DNA of 64,000 bases from Agriotes lineatus. Lineage: Eukaryota; Arthropoda; Insecta; Coleoptera; Elateridae. The notes below the pieces were generated by a model. The model made no database searches and was not told the origin of the DNA. It worked only from the letters and a program-made list of their open reading frames with translations. Made by a program: the position numbers and the translations under genes. Position 1 is the stretch's first letter. The number at the start of each line of letters is the position of its first letter. Of this stretch, positions 32,205 through 43,979 are shown in pieces. The stretch covers positions 18,061,303 through 18,125,302 of the forward strand of contig OW679200.1 of the NCBI GenBank assembly GCA_940337035.1, written 5' to 3'.

Positions 32205-33160
32205 CAGCATCTTCCATCTTCAACATTTTCTTAGCTACTTTCTTGAAAAAAAAATGTTTGCCGAAAACAATTCCTGAACAGCTTTTATGGTTTGGTTATG
32301 GATATATATTTTGAAATTGAAACTTTTAATATTTCAAAAATAGTTTCAAGCGAAGTTAGGCGACATTAATTTCTTCGTCGCCAAATGATGCTGTATTCAA
32401 ACTGCTATCTCATATAGCTAAAAGCCAACGATATTCTTGTTATTGACTGATTCTTCAATGTAGATTTGATATAGACAACGACTCCCATCCGCATAATCTT
32501 TTAAGTTGCAGCAAATTTGCTCCAGTATCGCCCAGGATACTGGCCAAGGCATTCAAAAAGCAATGTCTTGTATAACATTTCTTTATGATTTGGCAACTTC
32601 AAATATTGTGCATTCATTATCGGCACCTTGGAGAACGTAGCCATTTCGACAAGTCGCACTCCACACTTTTGAATTCCATAATAGTTGAACATTTTCTTGT
32701 AAGCTATATAGCGTAGCGGTGATAAATGGCCTGAAAACGTCTGTCGTGCAAGAGAAGGCCATAAACAAAAATGTGACTTAAATTACAGTGCTAAATCAAC
32801 TAATACATACTTCGAGTTCGCGTTGTGTCAGTTTTGAGAAAGTATCAATTGTACTCCTGATATGCGAAACCTCTGTAATGTCAAATGTGATTTGTGTCGT
32901 CAATTTGAACAATCAAAACTAACTCTCATAACGTTCACGGTGCAATTTCTATCACAGCAGCCGGAGTTATGTCGTAAACCAGGAATATCGGCCAAGAAAC
33001 CCTTTTCGTCCCAAATAAGAATAAACCAGACGAAAAAAGAAAGTCAGCCCAGTCAACAATACAGTTGTAAACGCCCGAAAATGGAAAGTTTTTTTCGACC
33101 CACGATTTCAACCTCTTGTGCTACAAAAGAGCTGGACAATCGTATTGTACTGAATTGAAT
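32205..33160. other. Unassigned sequence
   Basis: The minus strand from about 32768 to 32450 has overlapping open stretches (LWNSKVWSATCRNGYVLQGA, then 'MPWPVSWAILEQICCNLKDY') that look protein-like but are interrupted and unrecognised. They could be an old receptor or transposon relic. No other gene recognised. Confidence 0.2.
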
Positions 33161-33168
33161 AGGGAATG

Positions 33169-33542
33169 TCGCATACATTCAGGCGCCCGATATATAAAGG
33201 CAGTAGCTTATTTTTCGAGATCACTTAAGACTTAAGACTCATCACTTATTACTTGTACTTTTACTGTGAGTTAATATCAGGTATTCGGCATATTCCGACT
33301 CGTATGCATTTTGCTGTGTCGAGGAGCAAGGTCAGTTTTCAAGATCTTTATTTAATAATTAATTCGGTATAAAAAACTAGGCTACTCAATTTCGTACTTG
33401 TATTTTAATTAATATTATCGAATTTGTATATGTTGTATTTTGTTCGTGTGTTCTAAAGAAATTAAAGGAATGTTATTGTGTTCCACAAACGGTTGTATTT
33501 TACTGAACTTAATTCCGAAGTAATAAACAACGTAATCGTTCC
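33169..33542 (+). mobile_element. Candidate 5' LTR with primer-binding site
   Basis: Starts TGTCGCATAC, has a TATA box 'gatatataaaggcag' near 33189 and an AATAAA near 33520, and ends TTCCA. 'tggcgcaacca' follows immediately, as a tRNA primer-binding site would. This is the layout of an LTR plus leader. No second LTR, gag or pol is recognisable downstream, so it is a fragment. No target duplication identified. Confidence 0.4.
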
Positions 33543-33559
33543 AGTGGCGCAACCACAAA

Positions 33560-35550
33560 ATTGGTAACGCGCGACAAAGTAACCAAAGCTACATTAATTG
33601 GGAGAGTCTTATACTTTTCGCCAGTTGTGAGTGGATTTTCTCCACATCGTTCTCCAATAACTGCGAAAGCAGGCTTATTTGTTTAAGTCTGGACTAGTAG
33701 TGTCTAGGTGGGCAGAAGCAGTACCCAATACAGAAAACTTGCTAAAGACCGATGTATTTGGAAAGACAAGCGAGGGTTATTTCCAATACTGTAATATGAT
33801 TGACAACCGATGAGGATCGGTTAGAAGTTAGAACGGAGCCTTTATCATCGACGTCAACCTTCATCTTGTGCAACTACAATCACAACTTGTATAAATAAAG
33901 ACGTTTTTTAATATCGTCTCTGTAGATTATTTTGAGTTTGCATCTCCGGTATTGCCATCCATTCGTTATTGTGCATTTACATAAATACAGGTGTTACTTG
34001 TAGCTATTAACACTTTTCTGAATCAATTTCTAAATTATATTCACAGCTTTGTATCAATAATTCACTGTTTAAGTGATATCCAACAAGTAGCCAAAATAGA
34101 TGCACATAAATGTAACATTAAACAAAACTACTAAACCGGATCACCTACCATATGTGAAGCTAACCCAGCAGTTCAAACCGTTTGGTCAAGGAAGGGTGAC
34201 CTACAACGGACCTTAGTATCCAGGTTTTTGCCATTGAAATTTATTATCGACTTCGTAAATAATCCAGGCAAACAGCTGCAAGTTTTAAGTGGTAGAAAAA
34301 CACGTGGGAAAGGCGTGTCGGGAAAACTTACTTGCTAAAAGCCTTGTTAAACACAATGTAATGCCGCTTCCTTTTTGCGTCTCGTCCTGTTTAAACGTAA
34401 TGGGGCCCACGAGTCGTTCTAGGGAATTTACAGTTGCTACCGCCGCAAAAGTGCAAACTTCAAGTGAATGCTGTTGCTTTCGCAAATTTATCGCTTACAT
34501 TGTATTCCACTAAAAAGGAGCAGCACAACGAATTTACATTTATATCTATTTTGTTGTGACAGCGACCAACTTTTTCATTAAAATATCCCCATATCACGAC
34601 CGGGACTTCCAATCAATCTGGTAAAGCGGCGGTTTTCGTTTTGATTTTATAATCGAACTGTTTGTGTCAAGGAATTAAAGGATTTGCCTGCACAAATAAA
34701 GTACGCTTTAGGTAGTCAAGAATTTATTACAAGTAAATTTTGCTAGGTAGGGGACGCTATTTTTGATGTTCCATGCCATTTGGCGTAAAAATGCTGCTGT
34801 AGCGTTAACTGCACCATAACAGCGTTAATGCGTTCACCAGGAGACCTAACTGAAAGCATCCAAGTTAATTGTTCTTAATGGGTTTAATAGTTGTGAAACA
34901 GATCCAGTAACAGGAAACTTTTACAAAAAAATTAGTGAGATTGCGAGCATCAGCGGTATCCTCAGTCGTAGAGTGCTAATAACACTTATTATATTCAGTA
35001 TTCATCACGTAATAAGTAAAGATATATTATACTCGTTCCACTTTGTTCTCAATTTTCTCGCTCTTTCGTTCTTTCCCTACCGTTTTGAGATTCTTCACAA
35101 CTTGAGCATCGAATTCTTTTCCTCCTGTTGTCGCTAGTCTTCTCCCCAAGGTCTACCAATATATGTTTTTCTTAGTTTAGAGCCTCATCTGTTTATATAA
35201 CATCCAGCATGTCCAAAATTAAGTCTTATCTGATTTTTTTTGTAGAACATTCATTTTTCAACCTGTTGGCGACGGCAGTGTTCAGCAATAACTCAAATCC
35301 ACCTTATTTTAGCACCTAACTGTTTTTCTGAGCAGATAGCCATTTGATACCAAAGATCCACACCCTTTTTGTAACTTTGAAAAAGCAGAGATAAGAAAAA
35401 ATATAAATAATATCAGTAGAGGTAATCAAAGGCTTACCTTTATTTTCAATTGCTATTTACTTCGAAAAACTCTCCCACTTCACACCGCAAGTTAGTCATA
35501 TTTAATTCTAATTATAAATCTGGATACGCTTTAGCTACTGGAAGGAAGGA
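33560..35550. other. No recognisable gene
   Basis: The first few hundred bases may be leader of the LTR-like fragment; the rest shows no domain. The overlapping frames near 34285-34513 are not convincing. Confidence 0.35.
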
Positions 35551-35559
35551 GTATAAACG

Positions 35560-36655
35560 AATCTAGGACAAAAAACCCCTGGACAAAGAACCCCGGACAT
35601 ACGACCCCCGGACAAAAAAAAACCGACTAAAAACCCCCCGGATAAACAACCCCCGGACTAAAAACCCCCCGGATAAAAAAACCCCGGACTAAAAAACCCC
35701 ATCATAAAGAAAACACCCTCAAATCATGTGGGGTCCGTGGGAGATTATTATTTTTATTAATAATAATGAATTATTAATTATAATTATAATTACCACTGAT
35801 GCAAGAATGCAGATTAAAATGACACATGTAAAAAGTAGGGCATTTATTTCATACAAAATACATGAGCAGGTATCTTTGTATTATAGCTTTTGTTATCAGT
35901 GGTAATCATAGTTGTCCAATAAGAAGGCAGGTGATTACTATTTTCTAAAAATTGCAAATGGATTCTTGCATGAGTACGGAATGATAATTAATAATTGAAA
36001 ATTGGCGACAGACTAAACTAAATTGCCTTTCTCTGAAGAATAACAGACCGACATATCAAATTTTGCAAACCCGCCTGAAACAAGTATTCCAAGAGCCAAG
36101 ATTATACAGGGTGTATTAACACGTGCGGAAAATATTTACAGCACGCAATTGTATGTCAAAAATTGAACCAAAAATTATAATTATGATTTGGTCTTGGACG
36201 AATAGTTTTTGAAATATTAGCTTTGAAAAGTTGTTAAATTAGGCAACGTTGTGCATTTGAACAGCAACGGATTATGCATTCACAAGGCGAACGTGATTTA
36301 GAAAACTTTTTAATTGCCGTAAATAATAACATTAGGTTGTGAATTTTCTGTATATGTATTGTATTAAATAAATGCACCACTTTACATGTCTCATTTTGTA
36401 TGCATTCTTGTATAAGTAATGAATGATAATTATAATTAATAACTTATTTGCAATAATAATAATAATAATCGCCCACCGGCCGCACATTATGTGCGAGTGT
36501 TTTCTTTATGGTGGGGTTTTTTAGTCCGGGTGTTTTTTATGCGGGGGGTTTTTAGTCCGGGGGTTTTTTATCCGGGGGGTTTTTAGTCCGGGGGTTTTTT
36601 GTCCGGGGGTCTTATGTCCGAATTTTTTTGTCCAGGGGTTTTTTGTCCTGTAACG
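35560..36655. mobile_element. Fold-back (FB)-type element with tandem-repeat arms
   Basis: Long inverted arms (about 35565-35720 and 36485-36650) consist of tandem 15-18-bp units alternating 'ccccccggataaa' and 'cccccggactaaaaa'. Inside them lie complementary 'cataaagaaaacac' stretches, then an AT-rich core with AAT runs and an inner inverted pair around 'tgcaagaat'. GTATAAACG flanks both sides (35551-35559 and 36656-36664), a 9-bp target duplication. Tandem-repeat arms plus 9-bp duplication match Drosophila FB elements, related to Mutator-like transposons. No transposase; 1096 bp. Confidence 0.82.
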
Positions 36656-36929
36656 GTATAAACGTATAGCATCTGCAATCGCTGTAGAGGCTTTCTAGAG
36701 AAGACAGAAAAAAATAACGTAACGTAGTGTCAAAAATACCGATATGAAGGTAAGCCGAGTCTGCAACTTTGCAGGAGCTATATGATGGTCGCCTATGCAA
36801 AAATACTGAATTGTTTCTTGGGCACGACTGACTGACTAATCGGCGGACGGGCAAAGATGAGAGAATCTGGAGATGAACGTTGACCCATGAAGTTGTCCGT
36901 TCGGTGTACAACGAAAAGCAAAGCAAAAA

Positions 36930-37600
36930 CAATTCGCAGAAAGAAGAAAGAACAGGGATGCTAAAGCAAGTTATTTAGCGAAGTAATGGCAAGAAGTAGA
37001 AGAAGTGAGATAGAAACATGACCCATTCAACATACACAAAAAGAAAAAGAAGCTTCTAGAATATTGGGATGATACAAATCTGGCTATTATACGATAAAAA
37101 CGGAATAATCGTATTGAAGCTGGAATAAAATCACGAAGAGTGGAAACACTGAATAACTGTGTCGACAGATACAACCCCGGAATTTGAAACCTTAAGGGAA
37201 CCATTTATGACTTGTGAAGCGCTACAGAACTCCATAAAATTTTTCAAAAATAATAGACGAGGAAGAAGTCTGGAATGTAATAACTTAATTCTTCAACATG
37301 GTATACCAAAAGCACCAATATCCTCAGGAATTGTTTAAAATCCGAATTTATTCCTGTACCTAAGAAGACGACCAAAAACCTGTGGTATCCGTACAACTTA
37401 GAGTCCCAAGAACAATCATCCTAATGAGCCACCTACTGCAGGTATTCATGAAAATAATCCACGCTCACATATATCAAAATGCAAGGAATATCTAAGCAAT
37501 GGACAGTCTGGAGACAGTAAAGGTGATCATTCTTGCTTTGTAATCAGGGCGAGCGAGGTCTTGTACTCGTTAGATATGGTACGGATATAAACTTTGATGA
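36930..37600 (+). mobile_element. LINE reverse-transcriptase fragment, strongly decayed
   Basis: Near 37330-37500 shifted frames give 'FIPVPKK', then 'ISLMSHLLQVFMKIIHA.IY' and 'LSNGQSG'. These correspond to the RT region usually read as P.PKK....YRPISLMSH..K...KII..RI......L...Q.GF. Upstream 'EALQNS.K..KNNR' is consistent. It lies just right of the FB-type element. Confidence 0.5.
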
Positions 37601-40600
37601 TAGAGAGTACTCCAAACAATACTTCTTACACTTGTTTCAGAATTTTCATCCACTATGATCAAAATTGGATCTTCCAGCTCAAATGTAGACGCTGACCTGG
37701 GCATATGTAATCCTTAGAATGTTTTTCAAAGAGACGAGTATCACCTGGACGCTGATAAAGTTTTTCAAACACACATGAAGCAGTTGACGATTGGGAAAGA
37801 CTTCGCCATAAGGAATTTTTGATGCAATAAATTTTAAACTATCATAAAACAGCAAGTTCAATGCATTTTAAGCTATCGAAAAATAGCGTATGCATCGCAC
37901 TTCAAACTGATAAATGAAGTTTACAAAACAAATTATTTTAGCTATTGAAAAAGAAAATTGCTTTTACCGCAAAAATGGTCACTTTACGAACCCATGCACC
38001 GGGTGGCCAATTAAGAAGGACACTCGGTCCTATCTCGAAAAGTAATTGTCCTAAAGACTTGGGGTAAAAAAATATGACTAAAGCTGCCAAGAGAAAATGC
38101 TGGAAACTATTTCTAAGGTTCTAAAATGGCCGCCAGGGAGCGTAATCGCATTCTTGAATATTAAATCCCGTTTTTTTGAGAAATATTCTTACATTACAGA
38201 TAGCTAAAATGAATACCGTTTTAAAGCTGAGATAAATTCGATTCTTTTTCTTTAAATACTTTTTGCGATATCTCTTAAGGAAAAGTGGTGGGGGTGTCCG
38301 AACATTTTCGGAAATAAATGTCAATAACTTCAAAATGGCTGAACGTATTTTGTCAAACTTGGAGTCGTTGAAAAGGGCTTTTCTTAGGCTATCAACGATG
38401 CCTTGAGCAGATTGATTTAGATTGCTTGTGTCGCCGCCAGTGGGCGTTTTGCAACAACACTACAAATGAAAAGGATTTTCTCAAAAAAAAATAAATGCAA
38501 CGATATCACTTTTATTGCAACAAAAGATAGCCAAATAAGGGTCTAACACGCTAGTGAAAACCGCATTTCGATATTTCTTTCCTAACCTAAAATATCAGTA
38601 AAAGCAATTAAAACTCGAAATAATGTCGCATCTTTGGGAATAAATTTAATAAAAAGTAGCTGTTAATTTGTAAAATGTGTTGTTGAAGCTCCTTAGGCAA
38701 CACATCTTTGGGAATATTTTCAGTATGTCTGCCATTATTAAATCCTAATTATCGTTCTTTTAGCAAAATATATATAAATTTACTGTTAAAATACCAACAT
38801 TATATTTAAAATGTAAATAATAATTAATACTCATTCAATATTATTGAATATTGCCCTTCTGTTACTCGGGTGTTAGACCCTTGTCTTGAATCCTACTATA
38901 TGCCCTATGAATATTTAAAACTTTTTTCAATGCTTTATATCCATGAACGTTAAATATACAGTGAAAATAAATTTACCATACTTCTAACACTTTTGGGCGG
39001 TCAAAATTCGAAAAATTGTATTCGGAAAACTAGCGCTACAGATTCAGTTATTACTGAGGACTAACCAATTAAATGTCACAATAACACTGAAATAAAGAGA
39101 AATTTGAAGATAAATCTTAAAGCAATTCTACACAGTGATAGAGAAAGGCGAATTAAACAGGCAATCTATTAAAAAAGGAAGTTTTTATTTCTTCGTGCAT
39201 ATCAATCAGGATCCCTTGATAAAATTTTGAGCTTAGGTAGGGGAAGCTTGACACTTGACATGGTTTCAGCTCGAGATAAACCCTAACTAATTTCAAGGGA
39301 TAAATCATATCGGATTTCAAACAAACATGCACAGCTCCATGCTACACTAATTTTGATTTTTATCGTCCTCCGTAACTAACGAGGACTATATATCATGGAA
39401 ACCGAGTTTGGCTACTTTAAATTACTGGAAAGGCGAAAATAATTTTAATAATATCAAGGTCCATCCTTTTCAATTGAGCAATCCTGTGTAGCATAGATTG
39501 TTTTAACCAATTGAAAAACCATCAACAGTTTTTGCTCTTGAAAATTATAAGCTGGTTTCCAGCTGTGGGCAGTTTTCTTGCCTATTTGCGTAGAATATCA
39601 CAACCCTGTGTACGTACGCTTAATTTGCGTTTTTGTCCGGTTGCCTTTTTGTAGATGATGTATCCGTTCTGACGTTCTTGTTTACAATAAATTAGTCCTC
39701 GTTGTTCTGGTCCCGGGCTTCCGCGCCGCGGCGCATTATTCATCTCCAAGTATAAAAAATTCATCAGGCCGTTGCATGCATCTCCTGCGGCTTTTGTATA
39801 CTTGATTATTGTTTAATACGCGCGAAACACAAAACCGACAGCTTCAGTTCGCTTTCATAAAGTCCAATTACAAATGCATCGCGGCTCAAAGTAGTCTGAA
39901 AAGGTGACCCTATTCTGCTTATTTACGATGTAGCCAATTTGCGATTATATATTTCGGGTTAAATTGAACTCGTAGATTCTCATTGTTAACCCCTAAGAGA
40001 GACGGGAGGCCTGATAGCGTCCTTGCGCTGCACGTAACTTCGAACAGCAAACAATTTTATAGTGGAATATATATATTACACTGCCAAAACTAACTTAAAA
40101 TTAAACTAAAGAAAGCTTTATTTTCTAGCATGAGACTCTTGAGGGACAGATAATAGTCCCAACGGACATACTTACTCGTATATGTACAGGAGTTGGCAAA
40201 ATTTCAACAACAGTTCAACAATATGCAAAATGTTACCAAAGGGTTGGGTAAACGTTTTTAAACCCGTTATACTCCTCAAAATAAGTAAGAAGATGTTGAT
40301 TTTTATCGCTTCCTTGAGAAGAATTTGTTATTGCTGGTTGTATGTCATGAGAATTTTTTCATAGCATTCCTTACTCGCTCAAAAATTCCGGCCTTGTTTG
40401 TTTGTCTGGCAATTGTCGAAAACTCGGCACTTAAATGTTTGTACATTAGTTATTGGAGTGGATTAAAAAATACTTCACAAATGTCTCCAATTTTAAAAGT
40501 AAAGTTGATTTAGATCAAGAGATTGAAAAAGCTTCTAGCTTCTCCTAGACTAATCCATTTCTCATGGTAGGATTCGTTCAAAAATTCTCGAGCAATTCGA

Positions 40601-41410
40601 AAAATTTGCTGGTGCACCGTCGTTCATCGTTTATAGCGATATTAACGTCTTCTAATAACGTAGGTAAATGACTTTCCAAGAAAAGACCTACTGACTCGTC
40701 ACCGATAAAACTCTCACAGGCGTTAACGCTGAACTGTTGTTTGTGTTTTGATTTCAATATGCCATGAGAATTTTTTTGACCAAATATGATTGCTTAAATG
40801 AAAATCCAAATTTACAGACTTTTGCAAAAAACTATGACAATAGGTTAGCCGTGAAAAAAAATCCACTCGGCCTGGAAGGCTCGCGAGAGTTAAATGATTA
40901 AATCGGAAAAACAGCTTTTTAAAAATAAACTTTATTTCGTAATTACAGGTAAAAGCAAAAACCGTCTTAACTCTGTTACAAACAAGCAAAGAATGAATCT
41001 AACATTTTACATAATTCGCAATGTGGCAAAGAGATAACGATGAGCTGGGATGTGCCTTATCAGCGTGGCGTCGTGTTCTTGATAAGCAGGTGCATGTAAC
41101 TCGAGCTCAACTTTTCTCTCGTGGATTATTTGTAATAACATATTTGTAGCATAAATAACCATTAACGGCTAGGTTGAATTTGTTTTATGTTGGCATGAGT
41201 AATGTCATCACTTTAAAAAAATATTACTATTAAAAGATTTAGAAAGAAGGAAAGCTTCCTTTTATAAAGATCTACCGAATGTTCTCGAAGTTGTCACGTC
41301 TATTTTTATATTATATAGATATGGATATAAAGAAAAATGTTTGATACATATTGGTGGTAAATTGGTGCTTACCAGTATCTAGTATCTCCCAGTCTCCATT
41401 TCTCCTTTGG
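37601..41410. other. Intergenic, mostly unassigned
   Basis: Frames are short. A 13-bp inverted pair 'aagggtctaacac' occurs near 38537 and 38870. The 38.0-38.5 kb part has the look of an old repeat ('aaaatggccgccagggag') but has no partner here. No gene recognised. Confidence 0.35.
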
Positions 41411-41649
41411 ATATACAGGGCTTTTAATGAGAGGTTTCAATTTAAATTTCTCGGATTTTTTTAACTGCCAAACACAGAGCAGTGGTTTTTTGACAGCTGG
41501 CAAGTGAAAGATATGTTATTTAAGAATATAGAACCATATACGCTGCAAAAACCTATACTGAAGGTTCTCAACACAATATGGTGAACATTTCGCATATACA
41601 TATTATATCGCAAAACAGAGACATAAATAATTGATTATTGGCGACCTAG

Positions 41650-41880
41650 ATAGTACAATCTGACACCACTCAACTTTTTTGTTGAGGCTAGGTAAAGGGC
41701 AAAGTCTTCGCCAATAATCCACAAACAGTTCCAGAAATCAAAAATATTTTTAAGGCAATTCGTGGAATAGAGCCACAATTATGCGAAGATGTGATGCAAA
41801 ACATTCGCACAAGGATGATCATCTGTCACAGAAGCAGAAGCGGCCATTTACCAAATATCATTTTCTACATTAAATCCCAG
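41650..41880 (+). mobile_element. IS630/mariner-type transposase C-terminal remnant
   Basis: Frames shifted by indels read LTPLNFFVEAR, then 'IIHKQFQKSK' and 'FVE.SHNYAKM.CKTFAQG', followed by 'AAIYQISF'. This parallels the end of insect DDE transposases (SPDLTPLDFFLWG ... IPELK..I...I......V...F..R......GGH..D..F). Multiple stops. About 230 bp upstream, 'tatacagggctttta' may be the element start. Confidence 0.4.
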
Positions 41881-42394
41881 GGTCTACTTTTTACAAAAAA
41901 CGTATTTTTTATTAATTTAAAATGACACTTCATAATGGAAAACCTTACACTTGAACTTCATTGTTTACCAACGTAAGCTCCTGTCTCTGGAGAAATAAAG
42001 AAGGGATTGATAACATTCTCCCGTGAGTGCAAATTGTCATCATTTTTTTTGACGCCATCATACAGTAGAAGACCTTCAATTGCTTTTCGTTTTTCAAATA
42101 GTATCATTCAGTTCGTATTTTTAGAGTCGTTTCAAATTGTTATTGATTATTTGAACCAATAGCATATATAAGGGTTTATATTCACTACCACACTGATAAA
42201 CATTACATAACATGCTACAACATATAAAAGGTGGGAAAGGGTATACCAATGTTGTTTGTTTAGCCATTCTGGATATCCATCGATTAGCGACCTCACTAAG
42301 TATCGACCACTCCATTTCAGTAATTGAATAATGAAATTGTTCCTATGATTTTTATTTATATGATATACTGTAATCCACATAAAGCCTTAAAATT

Positions 42395-42610
42395 TTATCT
42401 TCATCAGTGTTGTTATAGTCTCTTAACCAAATTAATTTTAGTATTGTTAAGAGCTTCATTACCGCACTAAGTGCGGTAATGGATATTACCGCACTCAGTG
42501 CGGTAATTGATAGATATTACCGCACTCAGTGCCGTAATGAATATTACCGCACTCTTTTTGTATAAAGAAATACATAGAACCAGAATTTATTGATGAAGAT
42601 AAAATATTGA
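42395..42610. repeat. Inverted-repeat element around a palindrome array
   Basis: 'attttatcttcatca' near 42394 is inverted at 'tgatgaagataaaat' near 42590. Between them, 42457-42552 holds palindromic units ATTACCGCACTNAGTGCGGTAAT: three full (42457-42481, 42485-42507, 42516-42538, the last with one mismatch) and a half unit (42543-42552). Confidence 0.75.
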
Positions 42611-42633
42611 ACAACACACGTTTGCTTATGGCA

Positions 42634-42709
42634 CTTACCGAGACTCGTTTGATTGCCGCAAAACTCGGCTCACCGCCTCGTTTTTGGCAATCAAACTCGT
42701 GTCGTTAAG
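42634..42709. repeat. Compact fold-back hairpin
   Basis: 'actcgtttgattgcc' against 'ggcaatcaaactcgt', with the arms extending through 'cttaccgag' / 'gtcgttaag'. The apex is GC-rich ('ctcggctcaccgcctcg'). It lies just beyond the palindrome array. Confidence 0.75.
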
Positions 42710-43750
42710 ATGCTCATAATCAAACTTGTATCGTTAATATCTATAATTGCATTAACAAACAATCGAGAACATTTAGGTGTAGAAATACTATTCACTGACA
42801 CGCAAATAACTAAAAAATATCGCAGACCATCCATAAATAATCCTTATAACTAGCATTTAAATCGTAAGAAACCCGTGCTTCCAGTCACTGACTTACATCG
42901 GAGATATCGGGAGCAATCGCTGCAGAACGCTGCTGCGAGTGACCCAAAAAATAACACACTAATGCAATAATGCTATTTCTGTATACGTGAAATTTCGGAT
43001 AAGTACATTCGCTGAGTGATTCAATTTTACACCTTCCCAAAATTAAAGTAAATTCCTTCCCACACTCAATCAAAATTATTTTAAGAGCTGAGCCAGCAAA
43101 CCAGTATATAAATTATGTTAAAATTAATGAGTTTATAACTGCTTTGGGCCACAGCGTAAAAGCTAGTTTTAGCCAATCTGCGATTTAATTTAATATAGTT
43201 GAGCTGAGCACCAGAAATAATTTGAATTATTAAACGTAAACCACAATTAATAATGTTTTTTTACCATATAAGATTAATCCCCGATTTGGGCACTTATTCC
43301 ACAGGCAAGCGCTCGATTGTACTGTATCTACGTCAAACCACATGCTATGTTAATCTTCATTGTTCACATATGGAACGGACCCTCGAGTTTGAGACAGTTC
43401 TGTATCCAAAAATACCTGCGTCCCCTCCACCAAAACTGTCCTGGATGCTGAGAAAAGGTTTAGTTCCAACTATGAATCCCTAAAATTTGTTTACGACTCC
43501 AACAAATATTCTCAACGGTAGCTACTTAGGTTAACACCTTCTAGTTCGCAGTTCCAAGTCTTCGCAGTAAAAAAGCCTTCCCTCGAGACGCTTCCTCAAT
43601 TCAACGCAGACATCTCGCCGTTCGAACTCGTGGTAATATTCTCAAAGGGCCCTAAAGCTTTCATACCAACGAGCCTTGACGCTGTCTGCTAATCTACCCC
43701 AAAGCGAGACATATTATTGGTTGCAAATCTACTAAGCAAACTATTTCCCA
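42710..43750. other. No recognisable gene
   Basis: Short frames only, including a 76-codon one at 43253 without recognisable domain. Confidence 0.35.
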
Positions 43751-43759
43751 GTTAGAACA

Positions 43760-43975
43760 TTGAAATGGTCTCGCTATATAAAAAAGCAAGTAAATGTGCG
43801 TCTAAGCGCTCGTCACTCAGTATCGTCACCGATCGGGCTTACTTTATTCCGCACTGTCGAACGGCAATGGTACAAAAATTACTTCTACAGTATGTTATCT
43901 GCAACTTGTTTTAGTCTTCATGCGTGCAAATAAACGGTTTACTATTAAATCGTACAATAATTATTATAGGACTAT
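43760..43975 (+). promoter_or_regulatory. Orphan core promoter, possible solo LTR
   Basis: A TATA box 'gctatataaaaaagc' near 43772 is followed about 40 bp later by an arthropod initiator TCAGT ('cactcagtatcg', near 43817) and then AATAAA near 43930. No coding sequence follows. Promoter and poly(A) signal packed within ~160 bp suggests an LTR, but its ends were not found. Confidence 0.25.
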
Positions 43976-43979
43976 TTAT

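Noticed and set aside
36612..37204. Two minus-strand frames of 77-106 codons
   Set aside because: They overlap the tandem-repeat arm of the FB-type element and a plus-strand LINE remnant and show no domain of their own.
42457..42552. CRISPR-like array
   Set aside because: Units are palindromes with very short, similar spacers in a eukaryotic genome; there are no cas genes and too few units.
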